Assembly: GCF_900116295.1 (NCBI RefSeq)
Contig: NZ_FPAF01000001.1
Coordinates: 868,001 to 932,000 of the forward strand
Direction: 5' to 3'
Length of the DNA: 64,000 bases
Source of the DNA: Bacillus sp. 103mf
GTDB lineage: Bacteria > Bacillota > Bacilli > Bacillales > Bacillaceae_G
Under the pieces are notes generated by a model, which made no database searches, had not been told where the DNA came from, and worked only from the letters and a program-made list of their open reading frames with translations. The position numbers were made by a program, and so were the translations under genes. Below are positions 21,160 to 32,332 of the stretch, piece after piece. Position 1 is the stretch's first letter, and each line of letters starts with the position of its first letter.

Positions 21160-21530
21160 TTCTATCCAAATGTTCACTTCTGCTTTGTCACCCTCTAAGT
21201 ACTGCACCGTAACCTGCCAAACGAGATCAAAAGTGCTTCTACGTCAAGATTTCCAACGTCCCCATGTTCTATATGAATCCATTTTGATTTTTTGACATAT
21301 AGATTGCTGCTATGCATGGCCAGATGCTCTCATCCACCTAAAAAGAATGGTTTTCTGTCTTTTTTAATTTGGATTTATATAAACGAGTCGGCTTCCGCTT
21401 TTATTTTATCCAGCTACAGCCGCTAGAACAATCGGTCGTTTCACTCTTTCCTACGAGGCAAATAACGCCTCTACGTCAAGGGCTCCAACGTCCTCATGTT
21501 CTAAACGAGCAGCTTCCGCTTTTATTTTAA
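21160..21530. repeat. Two repeat units after deoC, one split by MITE-like copy C
   Basis: Unit X2 (about 21413-21528) reads CAGCTACAGCCGCTAG ... CTACGTCAAGGGCTCC AACGTCCTCATGTTCTAAA ... GCTTCCGCTTTTATTTT. Unit X1 has the same closing part, CTACGTCAAGATTTCC AACGTCCCCATGTTCT at 21239-21270. It is then interrupted by copy C and resumes with AAACGAG ... GCTTCCGCTTTTATTTT at 21381-21409. No gene is seen in the 571 bp between rpsU and deoC. Confidence 0.65.
21272..21379 (+). repeat. MITE-like repeat copy C (108 bp, internally deleted)
   Basis: The ends are TATGAATCCA and TGGATTTATA, inverted repeats with one mismatch, flanked by TA on both sides. The neighbouring undisturbed unit X2 reads GTTCTAAACG at the same place. 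This shows a precise insertion with TA duplication. Compared with copies A, B and D the centre is missing: sequence jumps from GCTGCTATGCA to TGGCCAGATGCTCTC, so the GGCCCTGACCG part is gone. Confidence 0.75.
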
Positions 21531-22192
21531 TAATCAGTTGTTGCTGTTTTTCCGCTTATTAATGCTACGCCAGAGCTTGTTCCGATACGTGTTGCACCTG
21601 CTTCTACCATTGCATCCATGCCTTTTTCGTCACGAACACCGCCTGATGCTTTTACACCGATATTTGGTCCTACTGTTTTTCTCATCAACGCAACATCTTC
21701 TACTGTTGCACCACCTGTTGAAAATCCTGTTGATGTTTTTACAAAATGGGCGCCTGCTTTTACAGACAATTCACAAGCACGAACTTTTTCTTCTTCTGTA
21801 AGTAAGCATGTTTCAATAATTACTTTTACAAGCGCTTTTTCTTTTGCAGCCTCTACAACAGCGCGAATATCACGCTCTACTAACGCATCGTTTTTATCTT
21901 GTAAAGCTCCGATGTTAATTACCATATCAACCTCTGTTGCACCTTTTGCAATCGCATCTGTTGTTTCAAATGCTTTTGTTTCTGGTGTATTTGCTCCAAG
22001 AGGGAAACCAATTACCGTACAAACTTTTACATCTGTTCCTTTTAACAGTTCTGCTGCCGTTTCAACCCATGTTGGATTTACACATACAGAAGCAAAATCA
22101 TGTTGTTTTGCCTCTTCACATAAAGTCACGATTGCCTCTTTTTTTGTGTCTGGTTTTAATGCTGTATGATCAATTAATTTTGCGTAGTTCAT
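21527..22192 (-). CDS. deoC: Deoxyribose-phosphate aldolase
   Basis: Cleaves 2-deoxyribose 5-phosphate to glyceraldehyde 3-phosphate and acetaldehyde in deoxynucleoside catabolism. The Schiff-base lysine is Lys152 (VKTSTGF) and the proton-relay lysine is Lys181 (GVKASGG). It is 221 residues long, of normal length. It stands alone here, not with pdp/nupC as in B. subtilis, and repeat units follow its stop codon directly. Confidence 0.97.
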   Translation of the reverse strand: MNYAKLIDHTALKPDTKKEAIVTLCEEAKQHDFASVCVNPTWVETAAELLKGTDVKVCTVIGFPLGANTPETKAFETTDAIAKGATEVDMVINIGALQDKNDALVERDIRAVVEAAKEKALVKVIIETCLLTEEEKVRACELSVKAGAHFVKTSTGFSTGGATVEDVALMRKTVGPNIGVKASGGVRDEKGMDAMVEAGATRIGTSSGVALISGKTATTDY

Positions 22193-22316
22193 ATTAAATT
22201 TACTCCTTCCTCAACTTATACTTAGTGAATTCGTTGCTCACGAGTTGTCTGACAACCTTAATCTTCAGCATTATATCATAAAGTATAGCGGTTTCATATT
22301 TTAACTTCTCCAGCAA

Positions 22317-22354
22317 ATAAAAAAGCATACAAACAAAACCGTTTGCATGCTTTT
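22317..22354 (-). terminator. Terminator of the hrcA-mtaB transcript
   Basis: AGCATGCAAAC and GTTTGTATGCT pair around a 6-nt loop, followed by T6 on the minus strand just after mtaB. Confidence 0.88.
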
Positions 22355-22357
22355 CTG

Positions 22358-23710
22358 TTACGCGCTTGCTGATTCTTTTGGAGATGCATCTTCTAGCACA
22401 CGAACAAATTGTGCTTCATTGTAAGGATAACCAGCTTTCGTAATTTTTACTTTAATTAATTTACCGATTAATTCTTCAGAGCCTTCAAAGACAACTTTTA
22501 AGTAATTATCCGTGTAGCCTACATATAATCCTTCACGACCAGCTTCTTTAAATGGTTCTTCCGGAATAATTTCAAGCACTTCACCCTCAAACTGAGACGC
22601 ATATTCTTTCGCTAATTGATCAGATAATGCAATCAAGCGGTGTACACGCTCGTTCTTGATTTCTTCTAGCACTTGATCATCCATACGTGCTGCTGGTGTC
22701 CCCGTACGTTTTGAATACGGGAATACATGAAGTTCAGAGAAACGATTATTTTTGATGAAATTGAACGTTTCCATAAATTCTTCTTCTGTTTCACCAGGGA
22801 AACCAACGATAACATCAGATGTAATTGCGAGTCCCGGCAACGCTTCTTTTAAGCGATCTAAACGCTCTTGGAAAAACTCCATTGTATATTTACGGCGCAT
22901 ACGCTTCAACACTGTATTAGATCCAGATTGAAGTGGAATATGCAGATGACGTACAACAACTTTAGAGTCACGCAGTACTTCAATCACTTCATCTGTAATT
23001 TGACTTGCCTCAATAGAAGAAATACGAAGACGTTTTAAACCTGTTACTTGCGCTTCCATATCACGAAGTAATCCCGCTAAGTTATAATCTTTCATATCTT
23101 CACCGTATCCACCTGTATGAATACCTGTTAAGACAATTTCTTTATAACCAGCATCTACTAATTGCTGCGCTTGACGAATAACTTCTTTCCCATCACGAGA
23201 ACGCATTAAACCACGAGCCCATGGAATAATACAGAACGTACAGAAGTTGTTACATCCTTCTTGAATTTTCAAAGATGCACGTGTACGATCTGTAAAATAC
23301 GGTACGTCTAATTCTTCATATACACGTGTTTTCATAATGTTACGTACAGCATTAATTGGCTGACGTTCATTGCGATATTCTTCAATATAGCCAAGCATTT
23401 TCTCACGATCTTGCGTTCCGACAACAATATCCACACCTGGAATTGCCATAATTTCTGCTGGAGATGTTTGTGCATAACATCCCGTTACACAAATTACCGC
23501 ATCAGGATTTTGACGAACGGCACGACGAATAACTTGACGACTTTTTTTATCCCCTGTATTTGTTACAGTGCATGTATTAATCACATATACATCAGCTGTT
23601 TTCTCAAATTCAGTTCGCTCATAACCACCTTGTTTAAACAGTTGCCAAATTGCTTCTGTCTCGTAGTGGTTTACTTTACAACCTAACGTATGAAACGCAA
23701 CAGTTGCCAT
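22358..23710 (-). CDS. mtaB: tRNA t6A37 methylthiotransferase MtaB
   Basis: A radical-SAM enzyme that adds a methylthio group to t6A37 of ANN-decoding tRNAs. The N-terminal cluster cysteines are at 11, 47 and 78, and the radical-SAM CNNFCTFC motif at 153-160. A C-terminal TRAM domain follows (about 375-440). It is 450 residues long. It begins 6 bp after rsmE and is the last gene of the heat-shock cluster (yqeV in B. subtilis). Confidence 0.96.
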   Translation of the reverse strand: MATVAFHTLGCKVNHYETEAIWQLFKQGGYERTEFEKTADVYVINTCTVTNTGDKKSRQVIRRAVRQNPDAVICVTGCYAQTSPAEIMAIPGVDIVVGTQDREKMLGYIEEYRNERQPINAVRNIMKTRVYEELDVPYFTDRTRASLKIQEGCNNFCTFCIIPWARGLMRSRDGKEVIRQAQQLVDAGYKEIVLTGIHTGGYGEDMKDYNLAGLLRDMEAQVTGLKRLRISSIEASQITDEVIEVLRDSKVVVRHLHIPLQSGSNTVLKRMRRKYTMEFFQERLDRLKEALPGLAITSDVIVGFPGETEEEFMETFNFIKNNRFSELHVFPYSKRTGTPAARMDDQVLEEIKNERVHRLIALSDQLAKEYASQFEGEVLEIIPEEPFKEAGREGLYVGYTDNYLKVVFEGSEELIGKLIKVKITKAGYPYNEAQFVRVLEDASPKESASA

Positions 23711-23716
23711 ATATAC

Positions 23717-24466
23717 TCACCCCATTAATTCAAAATGATAAGAAGCGGCACTTAGCGCGTATAAAGGCGCCGTTTCTGTCCGCAATATTCTTGGCCCTAA
23801 ACTACAAGGTACAAAAGCATGCTCAGAAAGAGAAGATACTTCCTCTTCTGTTAAACCACCTTCTGGGCCAAATACAATGAGCACCTTTTGTCCTGGCTTT
23901 AATTTTGTTAAAGTTTTAGCGAAGTTTGATTTTTCACCTTGTTTTGCTTCCTCTTCATACGCAACGAGGCAGCTATCATAATCTTTGCTCATTACGAGAA
24001 GCTCTTTAAAAGAAACAGGTGCATACACAGTCGGAATCTCACTGCGATGAGACTGTTCAGCTGCCTCTTTTACAATTTTATTGAAACGCTCTACTTTTTT
24101 CCCAGCTTTTTTCGCATCCCATTTCACAATAGATCGAGATGCTTGAAACGGTAAAAAGGCGGCTGCTCCAAGCTCAGTTCCTTTTTGTAAAATCAACTCA
24201 AGCTTATCTCCTTTAGGCAATCCGCTTGCAATTGTCACAGAGACAGGTAGCTCAGTTGACATCTCTATCCATTCTACAATAGTCGTATTTACAAATTCAT
24301 TGGTAATTTCAGCAATTGTACAAACTGCTGTCTTCCCATTTGTACAACAATAAATTTGATCACCAGGAGTCATACGCATTACTCTTCCGATGTGATGCAC
24401 ATCATCTCCTACAATACGAATTTCCATTTCATTCACATTTTGTTCTTCTACAAAATAACGCTGCAT
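23717..24466 (-). CDS. rsmE: 16S rRNA (uracil(1498)-N3)-methyltransferase RsmE
   Basis: A SPOUT-family methyltransferase for U1498 of 16S rRNA. An N-terminal PUA-like part is followed by the trefoil knot with FGPEGGLTEEE and LGPRILRTETAPLYAL, the SAM-binding signature. It is 249 residues long. It lies between prmA and mtaB; an intercistronic 18-bp perfect hairpin lies just upstream of its start. Confidence 0.96.
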   Translation of the reverse strand: MQRYFVEEQNVNEMEIRIVGDDVHHIGRVMRMTPGDQIYCCTNGKTAVCTIAEITNEFVNTTIVEWIEMSTELPVSVTIASGLPKGDKLELILQKGTELGAAAFLPFQASRSIVKWDAKKAGKKVERFNKIVKEAAEQSHRSEIPTVYAPVSFKELLVMSKDYDSCLVAYEEEAKQGEKSNFAKTLTKLKPGQKVLIVFGPEGGLTEEEVSSLSEHAFVPCSLGPRILRTETAPLYALSAASYHFELMG

Positions 24467-24483
24467 TATATCACCTTAGTAAA

Positions 24484-24527
24484 GTTTGGCTCTTTTCGTA
24501 AACGAGTGCTTACGAAAAGAGCCAAAC
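24484..24527. other. Perfect 18-bp hairpin between prmA and rsmE
   Basis: GTTTGGCTCTTTTCGTAA (24484-24501) is exactly complementary to 24510-24527, with an 8-nt loop. There is no long T run, so it is not a classic terminator. From 24535 to 24636 further imperfect stems occur (AAGTC...GACTT, CCGTTT...AAACGG). The element is inside the transcript and may be an RNA-processing site or the remnant of a repeat. Confidence 0.75.
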
Positions 24528-24641
24528 GGTATGATTTGGACGAAACAAACGATAAGTCCCTCACTGCTTTCAGCAAGAGACTTTCCGTTTACAGCCCCCC
24601 GTACAAACGGGTAATAAACAGTTGATTAGGGAAACTTTATC

Positions 24642-25580
24642 TTACCCTCTACGAGCAATAATTGCTACCCAATCTTCCATTGTTAACACTTCTTCTACTG
24701 TAAAACCAGCATTTACTAACGCTTCTGTTACAATTTTTTCTTTTGCAGCAATAATACCAGATGTAATGAACAATCCACCTTGCTTAACAACTTTCGCTGC
24801 ATCTTCTGGGAATAGTAAAATAATTTCCGCTAGTAAATTTGCGACAATTAAATCTACAGGACCTTCAATGCCCTCTAGTAAGCTGTTTTGTCCAACAGTT
24901 ACAACATCTTCTGTATGATTTAATCGTACATTCATTTCCGCACTTTCTACCGCAACCGGATCTAAATCGTACGCTTGAACAGAAACAGCACCTAATTTAG
25001 CCGCAGCAATACTTAACACACCAGAACCTGTTCCAACGTCAATGACAGTATCTCCCGGCTGAACAGTTTTCTCTAAAGCACGGATGCACATGGTTGTTGT
25101 CGGATGCGTTCCCGTACCAAATGCCATTCCTGGATCTAACTCGATAATTTTTTCCTCCGGTGAAGAAGGTGTATACTCTTCCCACGTTGGCACAATTGTA
25201 AATGTATCAGAAATTTTCACTGGATGGTAATACTTTTTCCAAGCAGTAGCCCAATCTTCTTCATCTACTTCATTAACAGATACAGTTGTTGCTCCAATCT
25301 CGATTCCATAAGAAGGTAACAGATCAATGGACGATTTCACATTTGTAATTGTTTCTTGTAAAGTATCATTCTTTGGAAAATACGCTTTTACAAGTACGCC
25401 TTCTGTCGGATATTCAGCTGGATTTAACGCATAGATCTCACCAAATTGTTGTTCACGTTCTTTTGTTAACTCAGCAGGATCTTCAATCGCAACACCGCTT
25501 GCTCCTGCTTCGTGTAAAATATGCGAGATTGCTTCTACTGCTTCCTCCGTTGTATGAATACTAATTTCTGACCATTTCAC
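24642..25580 (-). CDS. prmA: Ribosomal protein L11 methyltransferase PrmA
   Basis: Trimethylates ribosomal protein L11. An N-terminal substrate-binding domain (1-120) precedes the Rossmann SAM domain with [15 protein letters not shown] and a catalytic-loop VANLLAEII. The start is GTG at 25580 with GGAG upstream. It is 312 residues long. It lies 28 bp after dnaJ, in the conserved dnaJ-prmA-rsmE-mtaB order. Confidence 0.96.
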   Translation of the reverse strand: MKWSEISIHTTEEAVEAISHILHEAGASGVAIEDPAELTKEREQQFGEIYALNPAEYPTEGVLVKAYFPKNDTLQETITNVKSSIDLLPSYGIEIGATTVSVNEVDEEDWATAWKKYYHPVKISDTFTIVPTWEEYTPSSPEEKIIELDPGMAFGTGTHPTTTMCIRALEKTVQPGDTVIDVGTGSGVLSIAAAKLGAVSVQAYDLDPVAVESAEMNVRLNHTEDVVTVGQNSLLEGIEGPVDLIVANLLAEIILLFPEDAAKVVKQGGLFITSGIIAAKEKIVTEALVNAGFTVEEVLTMEDWVAIIARRG

Positions 25581-25608
25581 AATTTACCAACTCCATTTTT
25601 TATTTCCA

Positions 25609-26721
25609 TTATTCCCCTTTAAAAGCTCGCTTAAGCTTTCCAAATAGGCTATCATCTTGATCCTCTTGACCTGTAAATTCTCTCAATAATTCTTTTTGAT
25701 GTGATGTTAATTTTGTTGGTGTAACAACACGAACAACAACATATTGATCACCTTGTCCATATCCGCGTACGTTTGGCGCACCTTTTCCTTTTAAACGGAA
25801 TTCTGTTCCTGTTTGTGTTCCTGCTGGAATTTTTAATTTCACTTTCCCCTGCACAGTCGGAACTTCCACTTCATCCCCAAGTGCTACTTGCGCGAATGTT
25901 AATGGCATTTCGCAAATAATATCATCACCTTCGCGATGGAAGAATTCATGATCTTTCACACGAACTACTACATATAAGTCTCCTGCTGGGCCGCCGTTGA
26001 TACCAGCTTCCCCTTTACCAGAAACGCGAATCTGTTGACCATTATCAATACCTGCTGGAATTTTAACATTAATTTTTTTGCGTTTACGTACTTTTCCAGA
26101 TCCATGACATGTTGTACATTTCTCTTCAATAATTTGCCCTGCTCCAGAGCAATGTCTACAAGCCTGACGATTCACAATACGACCAAATGGTGTGTTTTGC
26201 TCCACGCTAACTTGGCCTGTTCCAGAACAATGTGAACATGTTTCCTTGGAAGTTCCAGGTTTTGCTCCACTACCGTTACATGTATTACAAGGATCTTCAG
26301 CTGGAATTTCAACATCCATTTCCTTACCAGAAATCGCCTCTTCAAAATCTAAAGTGACTTGATATTGAAGATCTGCACCTTGACGCGGTGCATTCGGATC
26401 ACGGCGTCTACCGCCTCCTCCGCCAAAGAACGAGCTAAAGATGTCTTCAAAACCGAAACCACCACCGAAGTCACCTCCGCCAAAGCCACCAAAACCTTGA
26501 TTTGGATCAGCATGACCAAATTGATCGTACTGCGCACGTTTTGAATCATCACTTAATACTTCGTATGCTTCTTGCACTTCTTTAAATTTTTCAATTGCAT
26601 TTTCTTCAGTACTTACATCTGGATGATACTTTTTCGCCAAACGACGGTATGCTTTTTTAATCTCATCTTTGGAAGCGCCCTTGCTAACGCCGAGCACCTC
26701 ATAGTAATCTCGTTTATTCAT
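25609..26721 (-). CDS. dnaJ: Chaperone protein DnaJ
   Basis: The Hsp40 co-chaperone that delivers substrates to DnaK and stimulates its ATPase. The J domain has HPD at 33-35, followed by a Gly/Phe-rich linker (75-110). Four CxxCxGxG-type zinc repeats (from CNTCNGSG to CTTCHGSG) and the beta-sheet substrate domains complete it. It is 370 residues long. A strand-specific terminator-like hairpin lies between dnaK and dnaJ. Confidence 0.98.
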   Translation of the reverse strand: MNKRDYYEVLGVSKGASKDEIKKAYRRLAKKYHPDVSTEENAIEKFKEVQEAYEVLSDDSKRAQYDQFGHADPNQGFGGFGGGDFGGGFGFEDIFSSFFGGGGGRRRDPNAPRQGADLQYQVTLDFEEAISGKEMDVEIPAEDPCNTCNGSGAKPGTSKETCSHCSGTGQVSVEQNTPFGRIVNRQACRHCSGAGQIIEEKCTTCHGSGKVRKRKKINVKIPAGIDNGQQIRVSGKGEAGINGGPAGDLYVVVRVKDHEFFHREGDDIICEMPLTFAQVALGDEVEVPTVQGKVKLKIPAGTQTGTEFRLKGKGAPNVRGYGQGDQYVVVRVVTPTKLTSHQKELLREFTGQEDQDDSLFGKLKRAFKGE

Positions 26722-26877
26722 AAGTTTGTAACCCCCCGAATCCTTTCACATAAACGTAATTTTAACATCGAAAGAAAGTGCTTTGCAACACTGTTTCCTC
26801 ACTTACAGTATGCAAAAAGAAAAACATTGGACTCTCACGCAAAAGACTTCGCGTACCCTCAGCCCTTTCTTCACTCG

Positions 26878-26919
26878 TCAAAAAAGCCAAAGCCAAGGCA
26901 CGCTTGACTTTGACTTTTT
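26878..26919 (-). terminator. Intercistronic hairpin between dnaK and dnaJ
   Basis: On the minus-strand RNA, AAAAAGUCAAAGUCAAG pairs with CUUGGCUUUGGCUUUUU over 17 bp, with two G-U pairs, and is followed by U. The G-U pairs exist only on this strand, so it is directed at the dnaK transcript. It probably attenuates expression of dnaJ and the genes beyond. Confidence 0.78.
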
Positions 26920-26937
26920 GTCATCTTACTTATTTTA

Positions 26938-29365
<2,428 letters not shown>

Positions 29366-29488
29366 AACTTTCACCTCCTTAAAAAGGCAGGGCAGGCACA
29401 ACTCAGCACGAACCCAGCTATCTATTTTTTTATATTTAACTAATCATCAGTAGCGGAATATATCTCCGCCACAAATGAAAGTTTCTTA

Positions 29489-30520
29489 TTATTTCGGTTT
29501 ATACAAACCGTTCAGTCCATCTGTAAATTGTTTTGTAAATAATTGCAACAAACTAATGACACGAGAATATTGCATTCTTGTTGGTCCTAAAATCGCAATT
29601 GTTCCAAGCTGCTCATCTCCAATCGAGTATGTCGCAGAAATCAAACTACAATTTTCCATTACAGCAGAAGAATTCTCACGGCCAATTTTCACTTGAATGC
29701 CAATTTGCTTACTCTTTAAGATGTCATAAAAGGCATCTTCATTTTCAATCATATTAAATAATGATCTGACCTTTTGAATATCATGGAATTCCGGCTGCGC
29801 AAGCATATTTGTTTTTCCACCAAAATATACTTTTTCAGATAATGGAAATTGAAATGTACCATCTAACATCTTCATGACACTATCATAATTATGAACGTAC
29901 TGACGCAAAACCATTACAATTTCTTTAAAGATTTTATTATGCAGTTCTGACATCGGTACACCAGACAACTTGTCATTCAAAATGTTAACCATTTTTTCCA
30001 AATCTTGCAAATCGACGGATTCCGGAACTGTGATTGTTTTACTTTGCACATGTCCTGTATCAGTTACAATAATTGCAACCGCTGTTTGATGACCGAGCGG
30101 AAGAATTTGTACATTTCTCAGCTTATTCGCACTTACTTTCGGCCCAAGAACAATTGCCGTATAATTCGTGAGTTCTGATAAAATTTGCGCGGATTGCTGC
30201 GCAAGCTTTTCTGCTTCAAAAACTCTTTGAGCGAACAAGTCTTTAATTTGTACAACATCCTCACTTGGCAAATGTTGCGGTGCAAGAAGATGATCTACAT
30301 AAAAGCGATACCCTTTTTCAGAAGGAACGCGCCCTGAAGAACTATGTGTTTTTTCAATAAATCCAAATTCTTCTAAGTCAGCCATTTCATTTCGAATTGT
30401 TGCTGAACTAAATGTAATTTCTTCTTTCTTAGCTAATGTTCTTGATCCAACAGGTTGTGCTGATCCGATAAAATCGTCAATTATCGCCTGTAAAATTAAG
30501 AGCTGACGTTCCGTAAGCAT
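29489..30520 (-). CDS. hrcA: Heat-inducible transcription repressor HrcA
   Basis: Represses class I heat-shock genes by binding CIRCE; its activity depends on GroEL. An N-terminal winged helix ([27 protein letters not shown]) is followed by a GAF-like dimer domain. It is 343 residues long. It is the first gene of hrcA-grpE-dnaK-dnaJ-prmA-rsmE-mtaB and carries a perfect CIRCE 17 bp upstream of its ATG, so it is self-regulated. Confidence 0.98.
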   Translation of the reverse strand: MLTERQLLILQAIIDDFIGSAQPVGSRTLAKKEEITFSSATIRNEMADLEEFGFIEKTHSSSGRVPSEKGYRFYVDHLLAPQHLPSEDVVQIKDLFAQRVFEAEKLAQQSAQILSELTNYTAIVLGPKVSANKLRNVQILPLGHQTAVAIIVTDTGHVQSKTITVPESVDLQDLEKMVNILNDKLSGVPMSELHNKIFKEIVMVLRQYVHNYDSVMKMLDGTFQFPLSEKVYFGGKTNMLAQPEFHDIQKVRSLFNMIENEDAFYDILKSKQIGIQVKIGRENSSAVMENCSLISATYSIGDEQLGTIAILGPTRMQYSRVISLLQLFTKQFTDGLNGLYKPK

Positions 30521-30536
30521 TTCATCATCACCTCTG

Positions 30537-30563
30537 TTAGCACTCTTGTGTTTCGAGTGCTAA
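30537..30563. promoter_or_regulatory. CIRCE operator
   Basis: TTAGCACTC-N9-GAGTGCTAA is a perfect match to the HrcA operator. It lies between the promoter and the hrcA start. Confidence 0.98.
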
Positions 30564-30573
30564 ATCTATTACT

Positions 30574-30603
30574 AACTTACCAAAATTGATATTGAATTGT
30601 CAA
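30574..30603 (-). promoter_or_regulatory. SigA-type promoter of the hrcA operon
   Basis: On the minus strand TTGACA (30603-30598) is followed after 18 bp by TAAGTT (30579-30574), a weak -10. CIRCE lies directly downstream, over the expected transcription start. Confidence 0.7.
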
Positions 30604-30614
30604 CGGAAACGTGA

Positions 30615-30719
30615 TGAGATAAAGTGAAACTTTTAGCAAAACGGTTTTTTGCTGCTAATTAGCCCTGCCAATCGGGCTCTTACAGACGGTTCTTCTTCTC
30701 AATTTACCTTTCTGCACCT
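30615..30719. repeat. Decayed repeat related to the block at 47650-47699
   Basis: It carries GTGAAACTTTTAGC, then ATCGGGCTCTTACAGA (30671-30686) and TTCTTCTC. The 16-base ATCGGGCTCTTACAGA also occurs at 47652-47667, where it is one arm of an inverted repeat. Here the other arm is not preserved. Confidence 0.6.
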
Positions 30720-30920
30720 ACTGTTATTTATTCATTTTATTTTTCCGACATATAAGTTGCTGCTATGCAAAATACAATATGACCTCTACTTGCGTTCTCC
30801 TTCTGTTTTAAACCTTGCATGTGGTAGGAAAAGGCCCTGACCGTTTCTATGCGCGGCTAGATGCTCTCGCCCCCCCCTAAAAAAGAAAGGGGTTTTTCTG
30901 TCGGTTTTTAATTTATATAG
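30720..30920 (+). repeat. MITE-like repeat copy D
   Basis: The left arm is T/A-rich and ends TTTTTCCGACATATAAG; the right arm ends CTGTCGGTTTTTAATTTATATAG. The core GGCCCTGACCG ... GGCTAGATGCTCTCGCC is the same as in A and B. It sits between the hrcA promoter and the end of hemW and appears complete, unlike C. Confidence 0.75.
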
Positions 30921-30949
30921 AACGGGATACAGTAAAATTTCATATTAGG

Positions 30950-32089
30950 TTAATCCACTAAGAATGATTGAAAGACTTCATTTCCTAATAGCTTCCCTTT
31001 CCTTGTTAAACAGACATGATTATTTGATTCTCGCAGCAATTCATGTTTTTTATTATGATGTAATTGTTTCGCAAAGATGTCGTTCATCTCTACGCCGAAT
31101 TTTTTGCTAAATTCTATTTTTGAAACACCTGCTGTTTTTCGAAGCCCTAAAAATAACTCTTCTTCCATTTTTTCTTGCCCTGTTACTGTATGAACATCTA
31201 AATACGGCAAACCTGCCTCATCGATTTTCGCGAAATATTGTTTTAATGGACCCACATTTTGAATTCGTTCGCCCTTTACATAACTATGAGCGCCAGCTCC
31301 GAAACCATAGTATTCTTCATTATTCCAGTATGTGAGGTTATGTCTACTTTCATAGCCTTCTTTCGAAAAATTACTAATTTCATACTGCTGGTAACCATGC
31401 TTTTCCATCTCATCCATCACAATTTCATACATCTTTGCTTCATGGTCTTCTCCTGGAAGTCTCAGTTTTCCTTTATTCATTAAATTATAAAAGACCGTTT
31501 TCGGTTCAACAATTAAAGAATACGCAGAGAAATGTTGAACTCCAAGTGTAAACGCAATATCTAACGTTTCTCTTACATCCTCTATCGTTTGCGTCGGCAG
31601 TGCATAAATTAAATCAACATTAATATTTGTAAAACCAACTTCCTGCGCCTCCCGAATCGCTACGAATGCATCTTCTCTCGTATGTCTGCGCCCAATCTTT
31701 TCTAGCAATTCATCGCGAAACGTTTGAACACCAAAACTAATCCGGTTTACACCGCCTTCTAATAAAAGATTTAATTTCTCTTTAGGTAAATCTCCCGGAT
31801 TCGCTTCAAAAGTTAGTTCACAATTTGGCGCAAACGGACGTAACCGACGATTAATAATATCTAGCAATTGCTTTGTCTGTTCCATATTTAACGCTGTTGG
31901 CGTTCCTCCACCAACAAAAATCGTTTTCATTTCTTTAAAAGGCGTTTTGTTGATTGTATTCGCAATTTCTTTCTCTAAATATTGCAAGTACTGTTCAACT
32001 GGCTGACGTTCAATAAACACTTTATTAAAATCACAATAGTGACAAATATGCTGACAAAACGGAATATGAATATATGCAGCTTGTATCAA
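30950..32089 (-). CDS. hemW: Radical SAM haem chaperone HemW (HemN-like)
   Basis: Formerly called oxygen-independent coproporphyrinogen oxidase; HemW proteins bind and deliver haem. The cluster motif is Cys12-x3-Cys16-x2-Cys19 followed by DF (CQHICHYCDF). The fourth cysteine of true HemN is absent, which favours HemW. GGGTPTALN and the C-terminal winged helix follow. The start is TTG at 32089 with AGGAG 6 nt upstream. It is 379 residues long. It lies between lepA and the hrcA operon, as in B. subtilis. Confidence 0.95.
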   Translation of the reverse strand: MIQAAYIHIPFCQHICHYCDFNKVFIERQPVEQYLQYLEKEIANTINKTPFKEMKTIFVGGGTPTALNMEQTKQLLDIINRRLRPFAPNCELTFEANPGDLPKEKLNLLLEGGVNRISFGVQTFRDELLEKIGRRHTREDAFVAIREAQEVGFTNINVDLIYALPTQTIEDVRETLDIAFTLGVQHFSAYSLIVEPKTVFYNLMNKGKLRLPGEDHEAKMYEIVMDEMEKHGYQQYEISNFSKEGYESRHNLTYWNNEEYYGFGAGAHSYVKGERIQNVGPLKQYFAKIDEAGLPYLDVHTVTGQEKMEEELFLGLRKTAGVSKIEFSKKFGVEMNDIFAKQLHHNKKHELLRESNNHVCLTRKGKLLGNEVFQSFLVD

Positions 32090-32105
32090 GTTCTGCTCCT
32101 ACCTT

Positions 32106-32138
32106 TCTAAAAAGAAAACCTCCGCATTTCGGAGGTTT
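32106..32138 (-). terminator. Hairpin with T run just upstream of hemW
   Basis: AAACCTCCG and CGGAGGTTT form a 9-bp stem with a 5-nt loop, followed on the minus strand by TTTTCTTTTT. It lies 17 bp before the hemW start and after the lepA terminator, so it may be a second terminator or a hemW attenuator. Confidence 0.6.
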
Positions 32139-32198
32139 ATTTACTTCTGTAATCCTATGCGAACTTTCTCTATTCGCATTCTTCCCCAAATAACTTTT

Positions 32199-32262
32199 CT
32201 CCTTACAATCAAAAGCTTCACCACTATTGTAAAGGAGAGATACAAAGATGTCTAAATATTAA
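32199..32262 (+). other. Micro-ORF (MSKY) with hairpin-masked ribosome binding site
   Basis: CTCCTTACAAT (32199-32209) pairs with ATTGTAAAGGAG (32226-32237) with one bulge, covering the ribosome binding site AAAGGAG. That site is 10 nt before ATG TCT AAA TAT TAA (32248-32262). Upstream, ATGCGAA and TTCGCAT (32157-32179) form another inverted repeat. It could be a leader peptide, a gene decayed by a stop codon, or chance. Confidence 0.4.
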
Positions 32263-32296
32263 CCGAAACTTTAAATACTTTGGTTTTTGCTTCCTA

Positions 32297-32332
32297 AATA
32301 AAAAGAAGCCGTTTGTACGGCTTCTTTTTATT
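32297..32332 (-). terminator. Terminator of lepA
   Basis: AAGAAGCCGT and ACGGCTTCTT pair around TTGT, flanked by A5 and T5, just beyond the lepA stop. Confidence 0.9.

Noticed and set aside
21618-22169. 183-codon open frame on the plus strand opposite deoC
   Set aside because: It is a mirror frame of the well-supported deoC, has no ribosome binding site and shows low-complexity Ser/Thr/Ala composition.
30649-30840. 63-codon frame over MITE-like copy D
   Set aside because: Same reason: the frame is not shared by the other copies of the repeat.
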